From Chlorokybus atmophyticus (Eukaryota > Streptophyta > Chlorokybophyceae > Chlorokybales > Chlorokybaceae): a stretch of 23,385 nucleotides of DNA. The notes beneath the pieces are model-generated. The model ran no database searches and was not told the origin of the DNA. It was given only the letters and a program-made list of their open reading frames with translations. The DNA is taken from positions 33,129 to 56,513 of the forward strand of contig RHPI01000560.1 in the NCBI GenBank assembly GCA_009103225.1, read 5' to 3'. Shown one piece after another: positions 9,656-18,461 of the stretch (within the stretch, counting starts at the first letter, position 1; every line of letters begins with the position of its first letter). Made by a program: the position numbers and the translations under genes.

Positions 9656-10388
9656 TCATCTTCTGCCTCGCTCGCTAACAATACAGCGGCTACTTCGTTC
9701 TTCAGCTTGAATGTCAGCACCTCGCCGTGCACGCGCATGCGCTTGATGGTCGCTTTGAGAGTGATCATCTGCATTTGGTAATGCTGTAAGAGTGGCTAGC
9801 TGCCAGAGGACTAGCCCATCAGCATACACATGCTTACCGCGTCTTCCGCTTTGTTGCACTTCGCCAGGCAAACAGTCAGCCTGCCGCGCTGCTCCTAGTT
9901 CACTCTCACAAACATGGCAATCTGCAAGCATACTGCTTAATTGCCGCTGGAAACAATAAACTAGGTCATGGATTACCCGTTCGTGGTACTCCGTAGCTTC
10001 TGTTTTGCAACCTGAGCTCCCGTAAGTAGAAATAGGGTGTGCATTTGCGAGATTGGTCATGCTGTTCATGTGCATGACACTGGAGGCTGTGCATGAGGGT
10101 GTACATGTGGTATTCACAGTGTATGTCATGTGCAAGATACTTGAGGCTGTGCATGTGCAAGATAAAAGAACCCTAGCATGTGGCATTGACAATGCATTGT
10201 AATCGTAACCCACCTTGGTTATGCCAGTCTTGTTTGGTCCCTTCAATCATGTCGCCGTGGTCGCAGCTGCTGGTGGGTCGGATGTTCTTAGAGGTAGAAT
10301 TGTGATGTGCCTTTGCCCACTCGGAGGGGGAGCCCTGTAAGATATCGCCCGAGTCACGGTTGTCATTGGCTGTGCCCTTGGTAGGCAT
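9656..10388 (-). CDS. Possible three-exon gene, helical, faintly tektin-like
   Basis: On the minus strand exon 1 is 10388-10214 (ATG at 10388, MPTKGTANDNRDSG...), ending CCAAG|GTGGGT in phase 1. Exon 2 is 10011-9838, after GAGCTCAG and before a GTAAGC donor, and the phases match. The joined protein has SPSEWAKAHHNS, a Thr-Lys-Gln-Asp stretch, then EYHERVIHDLVYCFQRQLSS, with the heptad-like spacing and general order of a tektin N-terminus (EW... then RV.DI.FWK.EL). The usual Trp is absent and I am not certain. Exon 3 is unclear: the phase-consistent reading from 9768 stops at 9656, while another frame of the same DNA, ITLKATIKRMRVHGEVLTFK, runs to 9571 and looks more protein-like. A frameshift or different splicing is likely. 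Confidence 0.4.
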
Positions 10389-10642
10389 GGTGGGGTTTGA
10401 CACCAAGGACACCCCACCGGCACCTTGCCCGCCCTGTGCGAACATGGGTTTCATCCCGGACCTCGACCACAACGCCCACTACGCCCCTGGCAGCGCCGCC
10501 AACGATCCACCGAAAGCCACATACCCTCGGCATCACCGCCCTATAAGGGCATAGCTTGGCGGAGCCATCCATGGTGTTTTTATGCGCAGGGACTGGCATT
10601 GCCAGCACTTGTCAATAGTACGAACTGCTATTGCCACTGTAC

Positions 10643-10783
10643 AAAGGTACCATTGAAATGGTACCTTTTGGCAAATGCATCTTCGTACGATTGAAACGGT
10701 TCAATCAGAGTATTTATGCAGACTCACCCCCACCTAGACATGCAATGGCTCGACCGTACCATAATAATGGTATGACGGAGCCG
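10643..10783. repeat. Three consecutive hairpins with GTACC arms
   Basis: AAAGGTACCAT (10643-10653) pairs perfectly with 10658-10668. GATTGAA (10689-10695) pairs with TTCAATC (10700-10706). TACCAT (10757-10762) pairs with ATGGTA (10767-10772) inside a longer imperfect stem, GGCTC (10747-10751) to GAGCC (about 10779-10783). Each has a four-base loop. This could be a degraded foldback element. Confidence 0.6.
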
Positions 10784-12180
10784 TTACGCCAGTGAATGGC
10801 GGCCAAGTTTCTCGCCTCTGGTATGCAAGGGTAGCGGCGGCGGCGGCGGCTGTGCGTGTTGCTGAATATGATGATGTTGGTTACATTGGCGACACCTGTA
10901 TCGACGTCAGCAGTGATCTATGGGAGTTCTTTGTCCGTATTGCCACATGCGCTTCGCCACATGCAGCTCGGTCTACATGCACATTGTTAATAGCAGGGTG
11001 TGCAAGCAAATCAAGCTATATGTCGGCTAGCATCCATTACAGTACGATGCGGGTCATGTTGAACCGGGGAGTTCGATCCAGGATGCGCACATGCTTAATG
11101 CTGAAGGACCCCTCCAGGAGACACACGCACAACAGCAACAGGAGGAGGAGGAAGTGAACGAGGGCTTTCGATGTGTGCGTGGGCCAGAGAAACCTGTGGC
11201 ACGCCAATATGGAAGTGGAGGCGTCCCTTCGTACGCGTTGGAATTCAGGTGGTGGCTCGGAGCATGCTCTTGCATTGGCATTCGTGTGCAACAACGGCCA
11301 AGGCCTGTCGGCCTCCGACATGGGGCGGATCAGCAAATGCATCCGAAATGCACACTTCCTTACGAAAGAGCTACAGTGGGAGACCGGTGTGCATGTGGCC
11401 AGCTACCCTTGGACCACAATTGCTTTCGCTTAGTCCGAGGTGTGTTCACGGTGTGCAGTGCATGTGCTTCAACCATCAGAGCCATGTCACATAGGCACAT
11501 GCGAGTGTGCTGCCGTATTAGAACTTCGTGACGGCTGACCTGCGCAAGCCTAGAGACTCTGAGGATTAGGACCTCAGCGTCACATATATGCCGGCCAAGG
11601 TCTGTGAAATGCAGTATCTAATGCAGTATCTTTGCAGTATCTAATCTGAGCCAGCATGCCTGTTAATGCTCTTGGTCGGAGCAGGTATGGCTCGCGCGGT
11701 TGTATGGCAATCCACATGCCGCTAATGGCTTTAATTTCCGGTACAGTGGTGACGAGCACAGCTTTGGCCATTGTCATGCGCGAACATGTAGTGTCATGTG
11801 CATGGTGCCCTCGGGGCTGGCGGCATGGATGGACCTTGGGATTTCTGCTCTTGTAGCCATTTTACAGGGTTTGTGTGTTGGGTTTTTGTTGGGAACTCAT
11901 GTTTGGGTCCTCATGAACGTGAGGGAGGTGTGTTCGAGGCGTATCTACAGTCAGATACCGAGCTGACAGCATATTTGAGTCATTATGGTATCCCGCGCAG
12001 CTGTTTTGGAGTTGTGACTTCGAGAAGCCATAACTTACAGTTGGAGTGGCGGTTTGGCCGTGGGTTGGCGTTAAAAGATGCGTCTTGCAGTGTACTTGAA
12101 GAGAATAGGCTTGGATAAGCCTTTTCTAACCGTCTACCGTTACTTATTAACGCCATCATGACTGTTACTATGCTGGTGCA
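10784..12180. other. Unassigned region with small open frames
   Basis: A GCG repeat near 10832 encodes only a short Ala run. Frames on the plus strand at 11173-11433 (86 residues, containing ALAFVCNNGQGLSASDMGR) and 11798-12118 (106 residues, containing EREGGVFEAYLQSDTELTAY) have ordinary protein-like composition but no recognised motif and no clear splice partners. It could include old host exons or the 5' LTR of the Gypsy element that follows. I would not call a gene. Confidence 0.35.
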
Positions 12181-12232
12181 GACTGACAGTTAGGGTAGTT
12201 GGAGAGTTGGTTGGGCTTGGGCTCAACGGTGG

Positions 12233-12239
12233 TATATAA
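12233..12239 (+). promoter_or_regulatory. TATA motif upstream of gag, probably in the 5' LTR
   Basis: TATATAA lies about 380 bases before the gag start, as expected for a promoter in an LTR followed by an untranslated leader. The LTR cannot be confirmed because its 3' partner is missing. Confidence 0.4.
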
Positions 12240-12614
12240 GGCTTTGATAGCTTGTTTCCTAATTTGGTTGGATGCAAGTTGGCCTACTGGAGTGCAAGCA
12301 ACACCTTTGGGAAGAGGTTCTTGGCTGAGCGGATGCTTGTGCACATGCTTGCATGTATGGTGTGTGTGCACGTGTTCGTTGCTGTGCATGAAGGGGTGTG
12401 TGTCACTGTTGCGACTTTGATGCACCGTATGGGCTGCCTTAGCATGTACATTGAGTGAGGATTGAGTTTGAACTGCTCTACACGAGTGAACGGCTGATTG
12501 CAAGTCAAGTTGTGGTCATCTTGCCTACCTTTTGCAAGGGGACACGCATTTTTCACTTGCATCCAACCCATCAGCCGAGTTTGCTCGAGGTAGAAGCAAG
12601 TTGCAGGCGAGTTC

Positions 12615-14141
12615 ATGCCCACCAGATTTGGAGAGGACTGGCAGTCACGCCCACCCAATCCGCCCTCGAAGAGAGGAGCGAAAGGAAGGATCACTCCGGT
12701 GGAGGAGGGCCTTGCCGAAGAGGTGGAGTTGTTGAGTGACAAGGAGTCCGACATCGAGGACGTGGGTGGAGAGATGCATGATTCAGTTGCAAGCATGGAT
12801 AGCACACCGAAGTTCAATGGGAGGCCTGGCACGGCGGACCTACGGGACTTCATCGACCGCTTCGACTCCGAGATGGTCAAATGGGAGTACCGGAACAAGT
12901 CGGGGTGGGACGAGCACAAAGCCTTCAAGATGTTGCCTCTACACCTCAAGGATGAAGCTCTTGGCACGTGGAGAGAGTTCAAGGAGCAGCTGGAGGTGAG
13001 GGAGAGGGCGTTGCGGCTCGGCGCACCGGCTGCGTTTGAAGCGGAGTGGAAGAAGGAGCAGCCCGTGACTGAGTTGAAGGCGCTCTTGAGTAAGACCTAC
13101 CCACAATCAACACCCGCCAAGGTTCGTGAGCTGAGTTTCTTCAAGCGCAACGTTGGGGAGACGGCAAGGATGATGTATACGCGCATGCTCAAGCTCTTGA
13201 CGGACACGGACTACAAGGTGATGACGGATCAGACCGCGGCGGTTGTGTACCTTCAACAACTAGAGGCGGACTTGAGGCTGAAGGTGGAGACCATGTTGAC
13301 CACTCAGTCCGAGTTCGGCACATACATGCTTGCGGATGTCTTCAAGGTGGCCGAGACGGCAAAAATTCAGCATGAGTACCTCAAGAACATTGACCGGCAG
13401 CGTCGGGGGTTGAAGTTGCTAGAGATTTTGGAGGAGAAGAGCTCTTCCAAGCCCGCGGCGACATCGGCGGCAAGCAAGGCAGCTGGTGGGAAGCCGAAGG
13501 AGTTCAAGCACGCCAACAACGCGGTTGTGGAAGGTGTGTCGGGTGCCAAATGCTGGTCGTGTGGCGAGCAAGGCCATATTGCAAGGGATTGTGGGAAAGG
13601 CAAAAAGGTGGTGTGCTCTCATTGCAAGAAGGGCGGGCATGTCGATGCCAAGTGTTGGAGTAAGCATTCGGAGCTGCGTCCAAGACAAGGAGGGGCAGTC
13701 GGAGGTCACTCGAGTGTGAGAGCGGAGCCATCAATGTCGGAGGTGACAAAGGCATTGGCGGCAATGCAATCGGAGTATGCATCGTTGAAGAGCATGCTCG
13801 AGCGAGGGAAATGGCCCGAGAGAGGAGCGGAGGATAAGCCAAGCAGCTCCGGAGGCTACCTCACATATAGTGCGCTTCACGAAGGCACTAAGGTGGCAGC
13901 GGTTGCGACGACGAGAGCGTCGGCACGCCAAAACGCTGCACCAGCTCCCCCGACTAGGGTGGTTGAGGAGGAGGCCGCGCCCGTCCGCGAGGAGGGCGTG
14001 AATCATGATAGGATGCGGGCACCAGGATGCACGCATGCCTATGTCATTCAAGTTGCTGCCAACAACCCCGTTGGAGCAAGAGAGTTCGCGCTCGGAGGGT
14101 GCGAAAGTGCAGCCGACCGCTACGGCAACGGCGCAACATGA
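12615..14141 (+). CDS. gag: Gag polyprotein of the Gypsy-type element
   Basis: This is a 508-residue open frame. Residues about 55-270 have the pattern of retrotransposon Gag capsid (FNGRPGTADLRDFIDRFD, then TWREFKEQLE, then ELSFFKRNVGETARMMYTRM). Two CCHC zinc knuckles follow, CWSCGEQGHIARDC from residue 313 and CSHCKKGGHVDAKC from residue 334, both C-x2-C-x4-H-x4-C, for binding the RNA genome. The C-terminal part is Ser/Ala-rich with a short helical stretch (MSEVTKALAAMQSEYASLKS). The ATG at 12615 precedes a charged, Pro-rich leader and is the first good start. The last 137 bases overlap the pol frame, which is offset by +1, so pol expression would need a frameshift, or an indel has separated a once continuous gag-pol. 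Confidence 0.88.
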   Translation: MPTRFGEDWQSRPPNPPSKRGAKGRITPVEEGLAEEVELLSDKESDIEDVGGEMHDSVASMDSTPKFNGRPGTADLRDFIDRFDSEMVKWEYRNKSGWDEHKAFKMLPLHLKDEALGTWREFKEQLEVRERALRLGAPAAFEAEWKKEQPVTELKALLSKTYPQSTPAKVRELSFFKRNVGETARMMYTRMLKLLTDTDYKVMTDQTAAVVYLQQLEADLRLKVETMLTTQSEFGTYMLADVFKVAETAKIQHEYLKNIDRQRRGLKLLEILEEKSSSKPAATSAASKAAGGKPKEFKHANNAVVEGVSGAKCWSCGEQGHIARDCGKGKKVVCSHCKKGGHVDAKCWSKHSELRPRQGGAVGGHSSVRAEPSMSEVTKALAAMQSEYASLKSMLERGKWPERGAEDKPSSSGGYLTYSALHEGTKVAAVATTRASARQNAAPAPPTRVVEEEAAPVREEGVNHDRMRAPGCTHAYVIQVAANNPVGAREFALGGCESAADRYGNGAT

Positions 14142-16056
14142 CGTCGGCGTCGGTGGCAGTGGTGAGCACAAGAGAGTGGAGGAGCTGCTACAAATGTGTG
14201 TAAAGCTTCTTGAGGGTGCCAAGATGCTTTCCCAACAGCCCGCAACTCAAGCCAATGAAGAAAACTTGGAGTTGACGGCGCCGTTGGAGAGCGTTGCGGC
14301 GGAGCTGGTCGGGCAGCCGCTTGTTCGCTTGAAGGACCTTGGAGTCAGCAAGGAAAACGTGGTGGAGCTGTTGCAAAGTGCTCTAGACACCACAAGGACT
14401 GCCTCGACAAAGTCTCATGGTCATGTGAGCAAGTCTCATGAGAATATGGTGGCGCAAACAGGCCATATGGCTGCGCGCACGGAGCTGGCGGCGTCGGAGG
14501 GGTCGGCGTCGGCGTCGAGTTCTCTCACTCAGCTTGGAGACAAGCTAGAGGAAGGTGTGGGGAGTGTAGGAGGGATGTTGGCACAGCTTCCCGCCACTCG
14601 GCCGGCCTTGAGAGAGAAGATATCGCCAAATGTGGCGATGATGGACAACCGAGGGGGGCACATCAGCCTAGATGGCTTCGTGCCGGATGTTGTCTTGGTG
14701 GATACAGGTGCCCAACCTGTTATTTTGGGTGCTAGAGCTGTCAAATGGATGGGACTCAGCCCTAAGGAGTGGGAGCCATGCCCGGTCATGATCAATACCT
14801 CGGCGGGAACCGTAGAGGCCGTGTGCGGCATAACGGTGCAGCCGGTGGACATATGCTTGACTGCGTTGGGAGGTGCTACCACGACCTTCAAGGTTCGATG
14901 CCTCATCACGGATGCGAAGGGGTATGATGTGCTGCTCGGACAAGACTTCTTGTTCCCCGTCGGCGGCGGCGTTGACAATTGGATCGAACAAGGGTTCTTT
15001 CGGCCGCGTTGGCGTGTGGGAGGAGGTGAGAAGGCCTACTTTCCGTTGAGCATCACGCAAGGGGGTGTTGAGAGGTCTCCAACATCCGCATCTGCTGTTT
15101 GGGCGTGCTTGAGTCGCCGTTCAGTCAAGGGATGGCTTGGTGACAGCACCGACATGTACTATGACCATGTGGAGGAGGGGGAGAGTGTCTCCACGTACAT
15201 GGAAGAGGGGAGACCTCCGGAGCTGGTCTATATGGCTCAAACTCAGTCGCAAGAGCTGGAAATGGCTGCACAACACCGTGCTCAGCGGCAACAAGAGGCT
15301 CGAGACAAGGTTAGCCAAGCATGGATGAAGGATGTGATGGCACTGGAGCCGCCGTTGCTGCCCGAGGGTGTGAGAGGTGTCCATCCGCCTATCAACTACA
15401 ACACCATCAAGTGGAAGGTGCCCGAGGATGGTGTCGTGATGGTGGAGCTGTTTGGTGGCATTGCAAGTGGGCTTGCGGCCGCGTTGAATGCCGGCATCAA
15501 GGTGCGGCGCTACGTCTATGTGGACCCTTCGCCAACGGCACAACAAGGTGCACAACATCATGTGAGGATGTTGTTTAAGAAGTATCCAGATCTGCTACAT
15601 GAGGGTGCGTTGAAGGGCTTTCAAAGCACATGGCCGCAAGACATTTGCTTGGCGGGGCCACATTATCTCGCGGCAATCGGCCATGTGGATTTGCTTCTAG
15701 CGGGGTGGGAATGCCAAGGGCATTCACGGGCTGGTCATGGCAAGGGATTGATGGATACGCGCTCGTCATTGTTTTGGGAGTTGGTGCGCGTCATCAACAT
15801 AATTCAGCAAGGCCAAGAGCAGCCCATGGCGTACATCGTTGAGAACGTACCAGCTGAAGACGACAAGCGCAAGCGCGTGCGAGAGGACTATCAGCTAGTG
15901 AGACATGTGCTAGGTCGTGAGCTGGTCATGGCTACCGCACGGCATGGTTCGCGCGCGCATCGGCTGCGTGTGCAGTGGACATTCCTCGCGCCAGTTGAGT
16001 TGCTTCGCACGGTGCAGCAAGAGTACTCTAGACCGCAAAGTTTGACAGTCAACTAA
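14005..16056 (+). CDS. Pol N-terminal part: aspartic protease and cytosine-C5 DNA methyltransferase domain
   Basis: This is a 683-codon frame. Residues about 60-200 are helical, Ala/Glu-rich linker. A retropepsin-like protease follows, with active site VDTGAQPVILGARAV (Asp at residue 233) and the later motif DVLLGQDFLFP. After a linker, a methyltransferase fold starts near residue 470: motif I VELFGGIASGLAAAL binds S-adenosylmethionine; motif IV is LLLAGWECQGHSRAG with the catalytic Cys at residue 570; motif VI is YIVENVP (Glu 613); a motif VIII-like segment is SRAHRLRVQW. The classical PCQ is ECQ here. A TAA at 16054-16056 ends the frame before the last methyltransferase motifs, which continue in the same frame downstream. 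The frame opens after a TGA at 13999, so the ATG at 14005 may not be a true start. Domain identity is firm; activity is not, because the domain is interrupted. Confidence 0.88.
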   Translation: MIGCGHQDARMPMSFKLLPTTPLEQESSRSEGAKVQPTATATAQHDVGVGGSGEHKRVEELLQMCVKLLEGAKMLSQQPATQANEENLELTAPLESVAAELVGQPLVRLKDLGVSKENVVELLQSALDTTRTASTKSHGHVSKSHENMVAQTGHMAARTELAASEGSASASSSLTQLGDKLEEGVGSVGGMLAQLPATRPALREKISPNVAMMDNRGGHISLDGFVPDVVLVDTGAQPVILGARAVKWMGLSPKEWEPCPVMINTSAGTVEAVCGITVQPVDICLTALGGATTTFKVRCLITDAKGYDVLLGQDFLFPVGGGVDNWIEQGFFRPRWRVGGGEKAYFPLSITQGGVERSPTSASAVWACLSRRSVKGWLGDSTDMYYDHVEEGESVSTYMEEGRPPELVYMAQTQSQELEMAAQHRAQRQQEARDKVSQAWMKDVMALEPPLLPEGVRGVHPPINYNTIKWKVPEDGVVMVELFGGIASGLAAALNAGIKVRRYVYVDPSPTAQQGAQHHVRMLFKKYPDLLHEGALKGFQSTWPQDICLAGPHYLAAIGHVDLLLAGWECQGHSRAGHGKGLMDTRSSLFWELVRVINIIQQGQEQPMAYIVENVPAEDDKRKRVREDYQLVRHVLGRELVMATARHGSRAHRLRVQWTFLAPVELLRTVQQEYSRPQSLTVN

Positions 16057-16899
16057 GTGCTGGAGCATGGGCGCACAGAACAACAAGTCAGCAAGGCTGA
16101 TCGGCCGCCTCAGGAGGTGGTGAACCAGGTTGGGCACGACATGGCGGCGTTGCCGACATTGGTAACATACCCAGGCTCTTATGCATTCCGCAAGGGAGGG
16201 CCAGGGCTGGTGTGGGACTCACAAAACAGCAGGTTGGAAGAGCCAACAGCTGGTGAGCGCGAGCGTGCGATGGGGTTCTTGTCCGGTGCAATTGCGGCGC
16301 CAGGACTGAGTGAACAACAGCGCCAAGTGCTGCAAGGACAAGCCATGGACCAGAATAGCATGGTGTGGCTTATGGTTGTCTGCTTGGAAGCACAAGAGTT
16401 GGTGGCAAGCATCATGCCGATGCAACAGCAAGCGCGCCTGGAGCCTGCGCCTCTGTCGAGGGGGTGGGAGCATGATGTACAGCATGAGGAGAGTAAGGGG
16501 GTGTCTTTTTCGCCTGTGACAGCTGCAAGTGGCAAGAAAGCGGCTGTGGATGGTAACTTGAAGCAGGAGAAGGCCACCGACCAGACCATGGAGTGGTGTA
16601 TAGGCGAGCATGTGACACCACATGAGCGTGAGTGGCTTGAGACATTGCTGGCGCGTAAGCATGACTGCTTCGCCTACTCTACCAAGGAGTTGGGAGTCTG
16701 CAACTTCTACACAATAGACATTGAGTTGACCTCTTCTGAGCCCATCTTTCGTCAGCAGTATTGGCTGAGCAAGGTGGAGAAGGAGTTTGTGGCAGAGAAG
16801 TGTGCGGACTTGTTGGAGGTTGGACTCATTGAGGAGTCAACCTCGGACTTCGCGGCGGCGACAGTGTTGCCGTTGAAGAAGGATGCACAGGGAAATTAA
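16057..16899 (+). pseudogene. Continuation of pol: methyltransferase C-terminus and first part of reverse transcriptase
   Basis: The frame continues directly after the TAA at 16054 and has no start codon at its beginning, so it is the interrupted remainder of pol. At about 16235-16275 EEPTAGERERAMGF, and at about 16333-16362 GQAMDQNSM, occupy the places of the late conserved motifs of C5-methyltransferases (the Arg/Glu-x-x-x-x-x-GF and G-N-A/M motifs). After a linker, Gypsy-type RT begins near 16590 (EREWLETLLARKHDCFAY, then SSEPIFRQQYWLSKVEKE, then DFAAATVLPLKKD). The frame then meets TAA at 16897, where similarity to RT ends. The palm with the catalytic aspartates is missing, so this copy cannot reverse transcribe. 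Confidence 0.85.
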
Positions 16900-17675
16900 A
16901 CCAATTATCAATACACATAAATATAAATGTATATATATATACATATGTGTTGTAAGATACATAGTCAGGTATCATTGTCACAAAATTAATATACATAATC
17001 ATGCATCCTAAACCAATTTAGACACCTAGATTAACAGCTAGGCATCGGTAGGTGTTTTTAGATAAGTTATCCGCTTGCGGGTGGCCTGGGGACTCAAACC
17101 TAGCTTAGCGGCGCCAAATGTCCAACCACATTGTTGTCGGGCAAGCTGTTGCCATAAACTCCCTTTGTCGCCTACCAAGTCGCGCCGGTGCAATTATATT
17201 AATAGAGTGGCTGCGTGATCATCAATAACAATGTTAAGGTAGGCTGCGGGCACGCGGGTACTTGAACCGGCGATGTATTGATGATCAGGCTGCAAAAGAT
17301 TGAGACAATTGTAATATTGCGGTGTGACGACCGACGTTATAGCTTTATAATGGCTAGATCCATGCGTCATTGACGGAACCGGTCAAGCACGTGACAAAGT
17401 TAATGGCTATCTTTCCAACCTTAATGCATTGTAATGTAACCACTGTGCCCTCAACGGCATCATGGAGGTGGTCAACATTTGCATAAACATCCGTACAGGT
17501 CTTTGTTATGATCATATTTGTTGATAATCCTAACGCCCTGTCCCTAATGTTGTTAGAGATCTGATACATCAATTGCGACCGGCCGATGGCCGTTTGTGAC
17601 AAGCACTAAATTATATAGGAATCTAGCCATCATTTAGTTAGGGATCTTGCGAATCCCTAGCGAAATTCGCGCTAG
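16900..17675. other. AT-rich DNA between Gypsy and Copia fragments, with two tRNA B-box-like motifs
   Basis: No gene recognised. On the minus strand GGTTTGAGTCC (17100-17090) and GGTTCAAGTACC (17268-17257) resemble the Pol III B box (GGTTCGANNCC), which would fit remnants of tRNA-derived SINEs, but I could not fold a tRNA or place a convincing A box. An 83-codon minus-strand frame at 17354-17602 has no known motif. An 11-base direct repeat AGTTAGGGATC occurs at 17636 and 17687. Confidence 0.35.
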
Positions 17676-18434
17676 ATCTTTAATAAAGTTAGGGATCCGG
17701 CCAGACTTACCGAAACCCATCTACCGGTGAAGTCTGAGAGTGAGGCAGATCTGCTGAGCAAGACTCAGTACTCCTACAATACTTTGGTGGGGAGTCTTTT
17801 CTACTAGTTGGTCAGTACCAGGCTTGACATTTCCCATGCCGTGGGAATCTTGGCTAAATACATGTCTGCACCTACTGTGGAGCACTGGAGGGCTGCAAAG
17901 GCGTGCATGCGCTATGTGGCTGGAACCTTCAGTATTGGCACTACATTTTGTGAAGGACCTACTGGTCTGAAGGGCTACTGCAATGCAGACTACGCAGGAG
18001 ACTTAGACTCCAAGAGGTCTACCATGGGCTACACATTCTTGTCGAATGGTGGAGTCATTAGGTGGAGCAGCAAGCTTCAGCCCACTGTCGCAGTGTCTAC
18101 AGCAGAGGCGGAGTACAAGGCTGCATCCCAAGCACTTAAAGAAGGGCTTTGATTGCGCAAGCTGGTTGTTGACTTGGGTCTGGACCAGACTGTCATTGCT
18201 AAAATGCGACAACCAAAGGGCTATCCGGCTCTTGAAGCACCCCATTGCTTCAGATGGGTCCAAGCACATTGATGTCCGACATCAAGTGATGCATGAGTCA
18301 TGCATCACTTTGTGCGGGAGCTCGTGGCGCGTGGAGAGGTGGAGTTCCTCCACTGCAAGACCGAAGACATGCTTGCTGACTTCTTAACAAAAGTTTTAAC
18401 CCCTGTCAAGTCCAGACCTGCTGCAAGAGTCTAA
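17676..18434 (+). pseudogene. Copia-type pol fragment: RNase H end, broken
   Basis: The sequence reads as the end of Ty1/Copia pol. The RT tail is PVKSESEADLLSKTQYSY then LVGSLFY, a TAG stop at 17805-17807, then STRLDISHAVGILAKYMSAP. RNase H follows with YCNADYAGDLDSKRSTMGYT and the catalytic-type STAEAEYKAASQALKEGL. A TGA at 18150 sits where Trp is usual. The frame shifts by one near 18200 to CDNQRAIRLLKHPIAS and SKHIDVRH, then shifts again after a 23-base insertion to [20 protein letters not shown] and [15 protein letters not shown], ending at TAA 18432-18434. Everything upstream of the RT tail is gone. Confidence 0.9.
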
Positions 18435-18461
18435 ACATCTACTAAGCTGCCTGCGTGGGAG

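Larger units (their letters stand above)
12200..16896 (+). mobile_element. Gypsy-type LTR retroelement with a DNA methyltransferase module, 3'-truncated
   Basis: Coding order is gag (with two zinc knuckles), aspartic protease, cytosine-C5 methyltransferase-like domain, then the beginning of a Ty3/Gypsy-style reverse transcriptase. The element stops abruptly at about 16893: similarity ends after LPLKKDAQGN, and AT-rich DNA follows. No RT catalytic YxDD, RNase H, integrase or 3' LTR is present. The 5' LTR end and primer-binding site could not be fixed; 12200 is a guess based on a TATA motif at 12233 and a non-coding leader before gag. Confidence 0.85.

Noticed and set aside
12284-12982. Minus-strand frame of 232 codons
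   Set aside because: It overlaps the start of gag, whose Gag and zinc-knuckle features are clear; no motif on this strand.
17636-17697. Target-site duplication AGTTAGGGATC around a 40-base insert
   Set aside because: The enclosed DNA is too short to be an element and shows only weak fold-back; chance or local duplication is as likely.
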